Source of the DNA: Paracoccaceae bacterium
GTDB lineage: Bacteria; Pseudomonadota; Alphaproteobacteria; Rhodobacterales; Rhodobacteraceae
Reading direction: 5' to 3'
Length of the DNA stretch: 64,000 bases
NCBI GenBank assembly: GCA_017510335.1
Contig: JAFWNM010000012.1
Span: forward strand, 124,001 to 188,000
The notes under the pieces were generated by a model. It did not search any database, was not told the DNA's origin, and worked only from the letters and a program-made list of their open reading frames with translations. The translations under genes and the position numbers were made by a program. This document shows, in pieces, positions 26,309 to 35,590 of this stretch (position 1 is the first letter of the stretch; the number at the start of each line of letters is the position of its first letter).

Positions 26309-27718
26309 TCAGGACGACCATGCTTCGCGTTTGCGATAGATGGTCGAGGGCGCGATGTCCAGTTCCCGCGCAGCTTTGGGCACGGACCCCGCATTGCGCC
26401 GGATCGCAGATGTGATGACCAGTTCTTCAATCTCGGCCATGGTCATGCCACTCAGGACATCTGCGGGGGTGGCACCAGAAGCAAGCCCTCTCTGCGTGGC
26501 GGCGTTTTCTGCGCTGGCATAGCTTTGCAGTTCGGGCGGCAGCATGTCGGGGGTAATGGTTGGCCCGTCATGCAACACCACTGCAAGGCGCAGCACATTG
26601 ACCAATTCGCGCAGATTGCCGCGCCACGGGGCCTTGCGGAAGACCGATGCGGTTTCAGGGGCCAGTCCTGTAAAGGTTTTCCCTTCTTCCTGCGCAATCT
26701 GGACCAGCAGGTGGCGGGCCAATATGTTCACATCCTCGCCACGGTCGCGCAGGGGGGGGACATGCATGGGAATGACGAACAACCTGTAATACAGATCCTC
26801 GCGCAGCCTGCCGCTGCGCATTTCTTCGGCTGGGTCACGGGTGGCTGCGCAGATGATGCGCACATCCACCCTGACCGCATCACCGCCGCCGGTTGGTGAT
26901 GCAGTCCCGTTTTGCAGGAAATTCAGAAGTCTGGCCTGCACGGACGGGGCCATGTCATGGATGTTTTCCAAAAACAGGGTGCCTGCATCTGCCTTGATCA
27001 GGGCACCGGCCTTGACTGTTGCAGTGGGTGTATTGCTGCGTTGGGCCTGCCCGAACAGTTCGGATTGTTGCAATTCATGCGGGATGGCGCTGCAATTGAA
27101 GGTGACAAACCGGTTTTTTGACCGTGCAGATTTCAGATGCACCGCGCGGGCGCATAATTCCTTGCCCGTCCCGCTTTCGCCCAGAACGAACACCGGCGCC
27201 ATGGATGTGGCGACAGCGCGGATCTTGTCATATAGCTGGTGCATCACTTCGGATTGGCCAAGGAAGGTCGAATCAATGGCGTCGGTGGCATGTGCGCTGC
27301 CGGACACATCTGCGGGCATGTCCCGTTGGCTTTCGGCATGTGCGTTGGCCACTGCACTTATCAGGCGAATGTCGCCCAAGGGTTTGACCAGAAAATCATG
27401 CGCGCCCGCGCGGGTTGCCTCGACCGCGGCATTGACCGAACCGTTTGCAGTAATCACGATGATGCGCGTGCTGGGCTGCAGGGCCAGCATTTCACGCATG
27501 ACGGCCATGCCATCTGAATCCGGCAGCATAAGGTCCAGCAACACGACGCCGGGCCGTGATTCGGCAAATTTCGTCAATGCCTCTTGTCCATTTGACGCGC
27601 ATAGCGCGTTGTATCCGGCTTTACGCAGGATCGTCCGGTACAGCATTTGCAATGACGGCGTATCTTCTACCAGAAGCAGAGAGGATATCGCAGACTGGTT
27701 ACCAAGGTTCACATTCAT
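26309..27718 (-). CDS. LuxO-like AAA+ response regulator lacking the GAFTGA motif
   Basis: A 469-residue NtrC-family protein: receiver domain with D62 in VVLLDLMLPD, AAA+ domain with Walker A GESGTGKELCARAVH, and a Fis-type helix-turn-helix at the end (SVPKAARELDIAPSTIYRKRE). Where sigma54 activators carry GAFTGA, this protein reads QAQRSNTPTATVKAGALIKA, so the sigma54-contact loop is absent. Walker B is also altered (LFLENIHDM, not LFLDEI). The preceding gene encodes an Hpt protein and overlaps it by four bases, as in a LuxU-LuxO phosphorelay pair. Without GAFTGA it may be a repressor or act with sigma70. Confidence 0.85.
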   Translation of the reverse strand: MNVNLGNQSAISSLLLVEDTPSLQMLYRTILRKAGYNALCASNGQEALTKFAESRPGVVLLDLMLPDSDGMAVMREMLALQPSTRIIVITANGSVNAAVEATRAGAHDFLVKPLGDIRLISAVANAHAESQRDMPADVSGSAHATDAIDSTFLGQSEVMHQLYDKIRAVATSMAPVFVLGESGTGKELCARAVHLKSARSKNRFVTFNCSAIPHELQQSELFGQAQRSNTPTATVKAGALIKADAGTLFLENIHDMAPSVQARLLNFLQNGTASPTGGGDAVRVDVRIICAATRDPAEEMRSGRLREDLYYRLFVIPMHVPPLRDRGEDVNILARHLLVQIAQEEGKTFTGLAPETASVFRKAPWRGNLRELVNVLRLAVVLHDGPTITPDMLPPELQSYASAENAATQRGLASGATPADVLSGMTMAEIEELVITSAIRRNAGSVPKAARELDIAPSTIYRKREAWSS

Positions 27719-28086
27719 TTAATTGACTCAATATATTGTGACAATGCGGTTCGAACATGGCCGCATTCCCGAATCAGGTCGGGGAACAGCGCGACAAGTG
27801 CCGCACCTTCCTTTTGTTGCGCCAAATTTTCCGCGCGCAAAGATATATCGGGTAAAATATTCGCGCCAATCGTCAGCGCAAGCCCCTTCAGTTCATGTGC
27901 CAGCATGTGAATTTCCTTGAAATTCAAGTCTGCAGGTCTGCCCTGTGCCGTCTGGACATCAAGCAACGCCCCATGAATTCGTCCGAAATCCTTGGCGAGT
28001 TGTTCTGCCAGTTCAGCGGCAAGATCACTGCCGCCAGTGTCCAGCAGGGCGAGGAATACTTCTGGATCGAGCACTGCATTGGTCAT
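27715..28086 (-). CDS. Histidine phosphotransfer (Hpt) protein, LuxU-like
   Basis: A 123-residue helical protein with an Hpt domain. The phospho-acceptor site is H64 in HMLAHELKGLALTIGA. It would pass a phosphoryl group from a hybrid kinase encoded elsewhere to the response regulator that follows; the two genes overlap (ATGA). The ATG at 28086 gives a normal Hpt length. An in-frame TTG at 28170 would add 28 basic residues but has a poorly spaced Shine-Dalgarno. Confidence 0.85.
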   Translation of the reverse strand: MTNAVLDPEVFLALLDTGGSDLAAELAEQLAKDFGRIHGALLDVQTAQGRPADLNFKEIHMLAHELKGLALTIGANILPDISLRAENLAQQKEGAALVALFPDLIRECGHVRTALSQYIESIK

Positions 28087-28437
28087 AATTTCGCCCACAT
28101 TGCCAAATAAAGTCTTTCCCTTTTTGATTCTAGCCCATCGCTTGACCAGAGTATAGACATCAGATTTCAACCTGACGGAGAGCGATGTTCGAATTAAGGT
28201 CGAAGCTTGGCAAAATCGGTCAAGCTACAAAATGTTCCGAAAAATTAGAAAGATTGTTCTTGGCGCAAGCCTAATGAAAACAAGACCCTATGCGTTTTCC
28301 ACGAACCGCGCACAGTGCCGTAACCATGCCCGCCAGCATGTCACTGCGTATGTCCGCGCCGTGCTGGTGCAGGCGCGGATTGCACAAGGTGCGTGCTTGG
28401 AAATCGCGCGCGCGGTTTCGTGGCCCGCGCGCGCCCG
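28087..28437. other. Intergenic region upstream of the Hpt gene and downstream of prpE
   Basis: These 351 bases contain no gene I can support. The part near 28087-28310 is relatively AT-rich against its surroundings, as expected for the promoter of the Hpt/response-regulator operon. The part near 28380-28437 is a GC-rich alternating stretch (GCGCGCGCGG, GCCCGCGCGCGCCC) just past the prpE stop that could fold and end its transcript, but no T-run follows. Confidence 0.5.
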
Positions 28438-30330
28438 TCACCCTTTGGGATATCCCAGTGATGCAAGGGCCTGCGCAATTTCTGGCAGGATTGCCGGGTC
28501 GTCAATTGTCGCGGGCATCTTGAATTCCTTGCCGTCAGCGATTGCGACCATTGTTGCGCGCAGAATTTTTCCCGACCGCGTCTTTGGCAGGCGGTCCACC
28601 ACCACAGCCAGCTTGAATGCCGCGACAGGGCCAATGCGGTCCCGCACCAGCCTGATGCAGTCTTTGGCAATGTCGGACGGATCGCGCGTTGTGCCGGAAT
28701 TCAGGCACAAAAAGCCCAGCGGCAGTTGCCCTTTCAGATCATCCGCGACGCCGATCACGGCACATTCCGCAACATCGGGATGGCTGGCCAGCACTTCTTC
28801 CATGCCGCCGGTGGACAGGCGATGACCCGCAACATTGATCACATCATCCGTGCGCGCCATGATATAGACGTATCCATCTGCATCCATATAGCCCGCATCG
28901 CCTGTCGCGTAAAAGCCGGGAAACTGGTCCAGATAGCTTTTGCGAAACCGGCCTTCGGCATTCCACAGGGTCGGAAGCGTGCCGGGCGGCAGGGGCAGCT
29001 TGATGGCAATCGCGCCCAATGTGTCAGGCCCGACAGGTTGGCCCGCGTCATCAAGCACACGAATGTCATAGCCGGGCATGGCGACAGCGGGTGATCCCAG
29101 TTTGACGGGCAGGGGGTCAACGCCCATTGGATTGGCCGCAATCGGCCAGCCGGATTCAGTTTGCCACCAATGGTCAATGACAGGCACTTTCAACTGCTCT
29201 TGTGCCCATTCAATGGTATCGGGGTCTGCGCGTTCGCCTGCCAGATAGACGGTTTTCAGGCAGCTCAGGTCATATTTTCCGACAAATTCGCCTTTGGGGT
29301 CTTCACGTTTGACAGCGCGGAATGCCGTGGGGGCGGTGAAGAAGCTTTTGACCTTGTGTTCGGAAATGACCCGCCAGAAGGTGCCTGCGTCCGGTGTGCC
29401 AATGGGCTTGCCTTCAAACACGATGGTGGTGTTGCCTGCAATCAGCGGCGCGTAACAGATATAGCTGTGCCCCACGACCCAGCCCACATCGCTTGCGGCC
29501 CAGAACACATCACCGGGGTCGACATTATAGATGTTCTTCATTGTCCAGTGCAGCGCGACCAGATGGCCCGCAGTGGGGCGCACAACCCCTTTGGGCTGGC
29601 CGGTGGTGCCGGATGTATACAGCACATAAGCGGGGTGGTCCCCTTCAACCGGGACGCAGTCGGCGGGTTCTACGCCATATTGGAATGCATGCCAGTCCAC
29701 ATCCTGCCCGTCAGTCAGCCTGGCCACTTCCTGTTCGCGCTGGAAGATGACGCAGAAATCGGGTTTATGCGTGGCCAGTTCAATGGCGCCATCCAGCAGC
29801 GGTTTGTAATGGATCACGCGCCCCGGTTCCAGACCGCAGCTTGCGGCGATAATGCATTTGGGCTGCGCGTCATTGATCCGCACTGCCAGTTCATTGGCCG
29901 CAAACCCGCCAAACACCACAGAATGGATCGCCCCCAACCGCGCACAGGCCAGCATTGCTTCCAGGGCTTCTGGGACCATGGGCATATAGATGATGACGCG
30001 GTCACCTTTTTGCACGCCCTTGGCCCGCAGCGCACCCGCGAGAGAGGCCACGCGGTCGCGCATTTCCAGATAGGTCAGTTCGCGCTTGGAATGGGTAATG
30101 GGACTGTCATGGATGACCGCCACCTGATTGCCGCGTCCTGCTGCCACATGGCGGTCCAGCGCGTTCCAGCAAGTGTTGACCATGCCATCCTTGAACCATT
30201 CATAAAGCGGGGCGTTGTCGTCGAACAAGGCCTTGGAAGGGGCGCGCGCCCAGTCGATTGCTTGGGCTTGTTCCATCCAGAACCCGTTGGGGTCTGCAAT
30301 CGACCTTTGGTGCAAATCGGCATAGCGCAT
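28438..30330 (-). CDS. prpE: Propionyl-CoA synthetase PrpE
   Basis: An AMP-forming ligase that turns propionate, CoA and ATP into propionyl-CoA. The 630 residues match PrpE length. An ACAS-type N-terminus precedes the P-loop YTSGTTGQPKGVVRPTAGH. Later motifs are DVGWVVGHSYICYAPLIAG, VPVIDHWWQTESGWPI (typical of PrpE/Acs), YATGDAGYMDADGYVYIMARTDDVINVAGHRLST and the catalytic-lysine motif PKTRSGKILRA. The ATG at 30330 was chosen for its GGAGG eight bases upstream and for MRYADLHQRS, a usual PrpE start. TTTGCAAA repeats lie 100-130 bases upstream. Confidence 0.95.
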   Translation of the reverse strand: MRYADLHQRSIADPNGFWMEQAQAIDWARAPSKALFDDNAPLYEWFKDGMVNTCWNALDRHVAAGRGNQVAVIHDSPITHSKRELTYLEMRDRVASLAGALRAKGVQKGDRVIIYMPMVPEALEAMLACARLGAIHSVVFGGFAANELAVRINDAQPKCIIAASCGLEPGRVIHYKPLLDGAIELATHKPDFCVIFQREQEVARLTDGQDVDWHAFQYGVEPADCVPVEGDHPAYVLYTSGTTGQPKGVVRPTAGHLVALHWTMKNIYNVDPGDVFWAASDVGWVVGHSYICYAPLIAGNTTIVFEGKPIGTPDAGTFWRVISEHKVKSFFTAPTAFRAVKREDPKGEFVGKYDLSCLKTVYLAGERADPDTIEWAQEQLKVPVIDHWWQTESGWPIAANPMGVDPLPVKLGSPAVAMPGYDIRVLDDAGQPVGPDTLGAIAIKLPLPPGTLPTLWNAEGRFRKSYLDQFPGFYATGDAGYMDADGYVYIMARTDDVINVAGHRLSTGGMEEVLASHPDVAECAVIGVADDLKGQLPLGFLCLNSGTTRDPSDIAKDCIRLVRDRIGPVAAFKLAVVVDRLPKTRSGKILRATMVAIADGKEFKMPATIDDPAILPEIAQALASLGYPKG

Positions 30331-30432
30331 AACTGTCCCTCCCATGAACCTGACTACTGGGCCTGAGATAGACGACACCACAGCGGGCGCGCAATCCTGT
30401 TAACGGGAACAAAGCGGGCGCACCCGAAAGAA

Positions 30433-30513
30433 TTTGCATGTCAGTTTTGCAAATTTTTGCAAATCCGACGTTTTGCGGGCATCTTCCGGGTATCCAGGGC
30501 AGATTTGCAAATC
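30433..30513. promoter_or_regulatory. TTTGCAAA repeat cluster upstream of prpE (candidate ScfR/PccR-type operator)
   Basis: Four related words occur in 81 bases: TTTGCATG (30433-30440), TTTGCAAA (30446-30453), TTTGCAAA (30456-30463) and the 12-bp palindrome GATTTGCAAATC (30502-30513). The two perfect copies are centred 10 bp apart, one helical turn. As I recall, TTTGCAAA repeats are the reported binding motif of PccR, a short-chain acyl-CoA regulator of Rhodobacter sphaeroides, which fits control of a propionate-activating gene. The reported spacer there is four bases, here two. Confidence 0.7.
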
Positions 30514-30530
30514 CTGGTGCGGCTTTTGGC

Positions 30531-32810
30531 CTATCCGTAGATCGACACAGGTGTTCCCGCCAAGGCCGACATGTTCAACAATCCGCGCGGTGTGATGGAG
30601 GGGGTAACGATATGCGCCGTGTTCCCCATACCCATCAGGATAGGCCCGACTTCCAGTGCGTCGCCGCGCATCTTCAGGATATTGCGCACCCCGCTGGCCG
30701 CGTCGGTATTGGCAAAGATCAGCACATTTGCGGGTTCCGAAAACCGTGCGCTGGGGAACATGCGCGCGCGAAGGGCAGGGTCCAGCGCGGCATCGACATG
30801 CATTTCCCCTTCATAGTCGAAATCCAGCCCGGCGGCGTCCAGTATTTCCAGCGCGGCGCGCATGTTGCGCCCCGAAGGCGTGTCCAGATTGCCGAACTGG
30901 CTGTGCGAACACAGCGCGATCTTGGGGTTCAGCCCGAAGCGGCGCACATGGCGGGCCGCGCCAATGGCGGTTTCCGCAATCTGCTGGGGTGTCGGGTTCG
31001 GGTGAACCTGCGTATCAGCGATGAACAGGTTTCCTTCTTGCTGGATCATCAGGCTTAATGCGCCCACAGGATGGCGGTCCTTGCTGCCCAGAATTTTGGT
31101 GACATAGTTCAAATGCCACAGGAATTGCCCGAATGTGCCGCAAATCAGGCTGTCGGCATCACCGCGATGCACCATGATTGCCCCGATGGCTGTGGTATTG
31201 GTGCGCAAAATGGCGCGCGCCAGATCAGGCGTGACCCCGCTGCGTTCCATGATCGCATGGTAGCTTTGCCAATAATCGCGGTAGCGCGGATCGTCTTGCG
31301 GGTTGACCAGTTCGAAATCGCGCCCCGGCTTGATGGACAGGCCCGCGCGTTCCAGCCGCATATTCACCACATCCGGCCGCCCGATCAGGATGGGCACTTC
31401 GGTGGTTTCTTCCAGCATGGCAGAAGCTGCGCGCAACACGCGCTCGTCCTCGCCTTCGGCGAAAACGATGCGGCGCGATGCGGCGCGCGCGGCTTCAAAC
31501 ACCGGCCGCATGATCATGGCCGACCTGAAGACGGACGCATCGAGCTTCGCCTTATAGGCTGACAGGTCGTCCAGCGGGCGTTTGGCCACACCAGAATCCA
31601 TTGCTGCCCTGGCCACAGCGCTGGCCACAACACCCATCAGGCGCGGGTCAAATGGTTTGGGGATCAGGTAATCCGCCCCGAAGCTAAGCTGTTCGCCCTT
31701 ATAGGCCGCTGCGGCCTCGGCGCTGGTGGTGGCGCGGGCAAGGGCGGCAATCCCTTCGACGCAGCCGATTTGCATGGCGTCATTGATTTCCGTCGCCCCC
31801 ACATCCAGCGCCCCGCGAAAGATGAAAGGGAAACACAGCACGTTATTGACCTGATTGGGGAAATCCGACCTGCCAGTCGCAATGATCGCATCAGGGGCCA
31901 CTTCGCGCACCTGATCGGGCAGGATTTCGGGGGTCGGGTTGGCAAGCGCAAAGATGATCGGGCGCTTGGCCATGCGCGCGACATGTGCCGCAGTCAACGC
32001 ACCGGGGCCGGACAGGCCCAGAAACAGGTCCGCGCCGTCAATCACATCATCCAGCGTGCGTTTGTCTGTGGGCTGCGCGAAGGCCGATTTTTGCGGGTTC
32101 ATATCCTGCGCGCGCCCTTCATATACCAGCCCGTGAATGTCGCACAGCCATATATTTTCGCGCCGCACGCCCAGTTTTACCAGCATGTTCAGGCAGGCAA
32201 TACCCGCAGCGCCGCCACCGGTGCTGACAATCTTGATATCCTCGAATGCCTTGCCCGCCACACGCAGCGCATTTGTGGCGGCCGCCCCCACAACGATGGC
32301 GGTGCCGTGCTGGTCATCATGGAACACAGGAATCCCCATGCGTTCGCGGCAGATGCGTTCAACGATGAAACAATCAGGTGCCTTGATATCTTCCAGATTG
32401 ATGGCGCCGAATGTCGGTTCCAGCGCGCAAACAATATCCGCCAGGCGTTCGGGGTCGGGTTCGTTCAGTTCAATATCGAAACAGTCTATATTGGCGAATT
32501 TCTTGAACAAAACCGCCTTGCCTTCCATCACTGGTTTGGATGCAAGCGCGCCAATATTGCCCAGCCCCAGAACGGCAGTGCCATTGGTGACGACGGCCAC
32601 CAGATTGCCGCGCGCAGTGTAGCGCGCCGCATCTTCGGGATTGGCCTTGATTTCCAGACAGGCTTCGGCCACGCCCGGGGAATAGGCGCGCGACAGGTCA
32701 TAGCCATTTGCCAGCGGTTTGGTCGGGCGCACTTCCAGCTTACCGGGGCGCGGATATTCATGGTATATCAGGGCTGGATGGCGGCTGTCATCCGATGGCA
32801 GGTCGGTCAT
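30531..32810 (-). CDS. maeB: NADP-type malic enzyme with C-terminal phosphotransacetylase-like domain
   Basis: Oxidatively decarboxylates malate to pyruvate. The 759-residue fusion has a malic enzyme domain (about 1-430) with [28 protein letters not shown], the metal-site [15 protein letters not shown], the dinucleotide-binding [15 protein letters not shown] and [15 protein letters not shown] phosphate acetyltransferase-like domain follows (about 431-759; [19 protein letters not shown]-free core, [20 protein letters not shown]). In related enzymes the second domain is regulatory rather than a working transacetylase. With prpE and pckA it links C3 and C4 acids. A 19-bp palindrome lies 24 bases upstream of its start. 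Confidence 0.95.
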   Translation of the reverse strand: MTDLPSDDSRHPALIYHEYPRPGKLEVRPTKPLANGYDLSRAYSPGVAEACLEIKANPEDAARYTARGNLVAVVTNGTAVLGLGNIGALASKPVMEGKAVLFKKFANIDCFDIELNEPDPERLADIVCALEPTFGAINLEDIKAPDCFIVERICRERMGIPVFHDDQHGTAIVVGAAATNALRVAGKAFEDIKIVSTGGGAAGIACLNMLVKLGVRRENIWLCDIHGLVYEGRAQDMNPQKSAFAQPTDKRTLDDVIDGADLFLGLSGPGALTAAHVARMAKRPIIFALANPTPEILPDQVREVAPDAIIATGRSDFPNQVNNVLCFPFIFRGALDVGATEINDAMQIGCVEGIAALARATTSAEAAAAYKGEQLSFGADYLIPKPFDPRLMGVVASAVARAAMDSGVAKRPLDDLSAYKAKLDASVFRSAMIMRPVFEAARAASRRIVFAEGEDERVLRAASAMLEETTEVPILIGRPDVVNMRLERAGLSIKPGRDFELVNPQDDPRYRDYWQSYHAIMERSGVTPDLARAILRTNTTAIGAIMVHRGDADSLICGTFGQFLWHLNYVTKILGSKDRHPVGALSLMIQQEGNLFIADTQVHPNPTPQQIAETAIGAARHVRRFGLNPKIALCSHSQFGNLDTPSGRNMRAALEILDAAGLDFDYEGEMHVDAALDPALRARMFPSARFSEPANVLIFANTDAASGVRNILKMRGDALEVGPILMGMGNTAHIVTPSITPRGLLNMSALAGTPVSIYG

Positions 32811-32833
32811 GTCGGTCCCTCAGTGTTCGTTTT

Positions 32834-32852
32834 GTTTAGTATTAAACTAAAC
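32834..32852. promoter_or_regulatory. Palindromic operator candidate upstream of maeB
   Basis: GTTTAGT (32834-32840), ATTAA, ACTAAAC (32846-32852) is a perfect 7-5-7 inverted repeat in an AT-rich island between maeB and cdd, 24 bases upstream of the maeB ATG. The position would suit a repressor that blocks the maeB promoter. The symmetry and size suit a TetR- or GntR-type dimer; no candidate protein is adjacent. Confidence 0.6.
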
Positions 32853-32985
32853 GGCTGCAGGGGCAAGTTCTGCTTTGTGGGGCGTTGGGTGCGGTTTCGC
32901 GCCGTGCGCCCATCCCCTGCTTGCAATACGCTGCGCGGCGGCGCAAAGTCACATGCGGGTGCACAGTCAGAATATCAGGGGGCCT

Positions 32986-33378
32986 ATGACGCTATTGCTT
33001 GAAGCACGCAAGGTGCGTGAATTGGCTTACGCGCCCTATTCCGGTTTCAAGGTGGGCGCGGCGTTGCGCAGCCCCGATGGACGGGTGTTTGTCGGGTGCA
33101 ATGTCGAAAACGCGGCTTATCCCGAAGGGGTCTGCGCGGAAGCGGGGGCCATTTCGGCCATGGTGGCCAATGGGGCGCGTGAAATTGCGGAAATCACAGT
33201 GGTGGCCGACAGCCCCGCCCCCGTGCCGCCCTGCGGGGGGTGCCGCCAGAAAATCGCCGAATTTGCAACAGCACATACACGAGTGGTCATGGCAACCCTG
33301 ACCGGGCTAGAGATGACCATGACAGTGGCGGAATTGTTGCCCGGTGCCTTCGGGGCGTCGCATATGGACAAATCCTGA
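32986..33378 (+). CDS. cdd: Cytidine deaminase
   Basis: Hydrolyses cytidine and deoxycytidine to uridine and deoxyuridine. The 130 residues match the small homotetrameric class. YAPYSGFKVGAAL opens the protein; the zinc and catalytic residues are in CNVENAAYPEGVCAEAGAISAM (Cys-Ala-Glu) and PCGGCRQKIAEF. The ATG at 32986 has AGGGGG four bases upstream and gives the usual length. It leads the operon cdd-deoB-add-upp; its stop overlaps the deoB start. Confidence 0.95.
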   Translation: MTLLLEARKVRELAYAPYSGFKVGAALRSPDGRVFVGCNVENAAYPEGVCAEAGAISAMVANGAREIAEITVVADSPAPVPPCGGCRQKIAEFATAHTRVVMATLTGLEMTMTVAELLPGAFGASHMDKS

Positions 33379-34580
33379 TGGCGCGCGCGTTTCTGGTTGT
33401 GCTGGATTCCGTGGGCTGTGGCGGGGCACCTGATGCGGCTGATTTTGGCGATGACGGGGCCAATACTTTGGGCCATGTCATTGCGGCTTGCGCGCAGGGG
33501 CAGGCGCAGGACGGGCGCAGCGGGCCGCTGCAGGTGCCGGCGCTGGACGCGCTGGGGCTGGGGGCGGCCGTGCGGCTGGCTTCTGGGGTGGCGACACCGG
33601 GACTGGCCGCTGCCCCTGACGGGCTATGGGGCGCTGCAACGCAGACATCGCGCGGGAAGGACACGCCGTCGGGGCATTGGGAACTGGCCGGGGTGCCGGT
33701 GCCATGGGCCTGGACCTATTTCCCACGGCAGGTTCCCGCATTTCCCGCGGACCTGGTCGCGCGAATTTGTGCGCTTGCGGGCATGGACGGGATTTTGGGA
33801 AACTGCCATGCGGCAGGGATACCGATTGTGCAGGACTTGGGCGCGCAGCATCTGCGCACGGGCTGGCCTATCTGCTACACCTCTGCGGATTCGGTGCTGC
33901 AGATTGCGGCACATGAAGATGCGTTTGGACTGGACCGCCTGCACCGGCTATGTGCCGATCTGGCACCTGTGGTGCATGCCATGCGCGTGGGGCGCGTGAT
34001 TGCGCGGCCCTTTTCAGGAACCGAGGACACTGGGTTCAGGCGCACAGGAAACCGGCGTGATTTTGCGATGGCCCCGCCTGCACCGACATTGTGTGACTGG
34101 GTGCAGGGCGCAGGCGGGCAGGTTCATGCCGTTGGCAAGATCAAGGACATATTTTCGGGCCATGGAATAACACAGCACCACAAGGGGCAGGGCGATGTCG
34201 CGCTGTTTGACCATTTCCTGCAGTTGCTAAGGGATGCGGGGGAGGGGTCGTTGACATTTTGCAACTTCGTGGAATTCGATACGCTGTATGGCCATACTCG
34301 TGATGTGTCGGGATATGCCCGCGCGCTGGAACGGTTCGACAAGGTTGCCGCGCAAGCGCTGGCACGACTGCGCCAAGGTGATATGCTGGTCATTACCGCC
34401 GATCATGGCAATGACCCCACTGCACCGGGCACGGACCACACCCGCGAACGGGTTCCCGTGCTGGTGGCGGGCTATGGTGTGGGGCAGATCGGGCATTGCG
34501 CCTTCGCCGATGTCGCCGCCAGCATTGCCGCACATCTGGGCGTGCCAGCCCAAGGCCCGGGCCGGAGCTTTCTGCCATGA
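33378..34580 (+). CDS. deoB: Phosphopentomutase DeoB
   Basis: Interconverts (deoxy)ribose 1- and 5-phosphate in nucleoside breakdown. The 400 residues have the alkaline-phosphatase-superfamily metal ligands: VVLDSVGCGGAPDA at the N-terminus, the phospho-acceptor region RGKDTPSGHWELAG, and VITADHGNDPTAPGTDHTRE near the C-terminus. The ATG shares bases with the cdd stop (TGATG). deoA (thymidine phosphorylase), which often stands between cdd and deoB in this family, is absent. Confidence 0.95.
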   Translation: MARAFLVVLDSVGCGGAPDAADFGDDGANTLGHVIAACAQGQAQDGRSGPLQVPALDALGLGAAVRLASGVATPGLAAAPDGLWGAATQTSRGKDTPSGHWELAGVPVPWAWTYFPRQVPAFPADLVARICALAGMDGILGNCHAAGIPIVQDLGAQHLRTGWPICYTSADSVLQIAAHEDAFGLDRLHRLCADLAPVVHAMRVGRVIARPFSGTEDTGFRRTGNRRDFAMAPPAPTLCDWVQGAGGQVHAVGKIKDIFSGHGITQHHKGQGDVALFDHFLQLLRDAGEGSLTFCNFVEFDTLYGHTRDVSGYARALERFDKVAAQALARLRQGDMLVITADHGNDPTAPGTDHTRERVPVLVAGYGVGQIGHCAFADVAASIAAHLGVPAQGPGRSFLP

Positions 34581-35590
34581 TGGAACGTGACGAAATCGTG
34601 CAATTCCCCAAGCTGGAACTGCATCTGCATCTTGAAGGGGCCGCGCCGCCTGCGTTCATCCGTGACCTTGCAAAGCGCAGGAAGATCGATATCGCGGGCG
34701 TGTTCGATGATCAGGGGCAATATCGCTGGACCGGGTTTGACGGGTTCTTGTCGACCTATGACGCGGTCAGCAGCGCCCTGACGGGGCCACAGGATTTTCA
34801 TGACCTGACATTATGTGTGCTGGAACATGCCGCAGGGCAGGGCGTCATCTACACCGAGGCATTCTTGTCGCCAGATTTTTGCGGTGGTGGCGACGTTATC
34901 GCCTGGCGCGACCATCTGGCCGCGATAGAGGCCGCGGCCCAAACCGCACAATCGCGCTGGGGCATTGTCATGCGTGGCATTGTGACGTGCATTCGCCACC
35001 ATGGCCCCCAACAGGCGCGCAAGATCGCAAGCTGCGCGCAGGAAACAGCGGGCCAGTTCGTCACGGGGTTTGGTCTGGCGGGCGATGAAACCATGTTCCG
35101 CCCGCAGGATTTCGTCTGGCCCTTCGATGCCGCGCGCGAAGCGGGGCTGGGGCTGACCGCGCATGCGGGCGAATGGCAAGGCCCTGATGCCATACGCGCA
35201 ACAATGCGGGACTTGCGGGTGGCGCGTATCGGGCATGGTGTGCGCGCCATTCAGGACCCGTCGCTGGTCGCGTATCTGGCGGAAAGCGGCGTGGTGCTGG
35301 AAACCTGTCCGGGGTCCAATGTTGCGCTGGGCGTTTATGCGCGTTTGCGCGATCATCCGGTTGCAAAACTGCGCGATGCAGGCGTAAAGGTCACAGTGTC
35401 TACCGATGACCCGCCATTCTTCGGCACAACCATGACCCGCGAATATGAAGGGCTTGCCCGTTGCTTTGGCTGGGGTCAGGCCGAGTTTGCCCAGATTGCG
35501 CATACAGCGCTTGATGCGGCATTTATTGATGCGCCTGCGCGCAAGCTGCTACTAAAACGACTGGAGGAAGCATGTCCCATCCCGACCTGA
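34577..35590 (+). CDS. add: Adenosine deaminase
   Basis: Converts adenosine and deoxyadenosine to inosine forms. The 337 residues carry the amidohydrolase metal site [13 protein letters not shown] at the N-terminus, LTAHAGEW (catalytic Glu), [10 protein letters not shown] and [15 protein letters not shown]. The start ATG overlaps the deoB stop. The TDDPPFFGT form also occurs in adenine deaminases of this fold, so adenine cannot be ruled out as substrate; the nucleoside operon favours adenosine. Confidence 0.88.
   Translation: MMERDEIVQFPKLELHLHLEGAAPPAFIRDLAKRRKIDIAGVFDDQGQYRWTGFDGFLSTYDAVSSALTGPQDFHDLTLCVLEHAAGQGVIYTEAFLSPDFCGGGDVIAWRDHLAAIEAAAQTAQSRWGIVMRGIVTCIRHHGPQQARKIASCAQETAGQFVTGFGLAGDETMFRPQDFVWPFDAAREAGLGLTAHAGEWQGPDAIRATMRDLRVARIGHGVRAIQDPSLVAYLAESGVVLETCPGSNVALGVYARLRDHPVAKLRDAGVKVTVSTDDPPFFGTTMTREYEGLARCFGWGQAEFAQIAHTALDAAFIDAPARKLLLKRLEEACPIPT

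Noticed and set aside
28232-28825. Plus-strand frame starting upstream of prpE's 3' end
   Set aside because: Most of it is antisense to prpE. The remaining part has no ribosome-binding site and an arginine-rich random composition.
31770-33002. 410-codon plus-strand frame over maeB and the cdd leader
   Set aside because: It overlaps the maeB coding region and would include the palindromic promoter island. No family features are seen.
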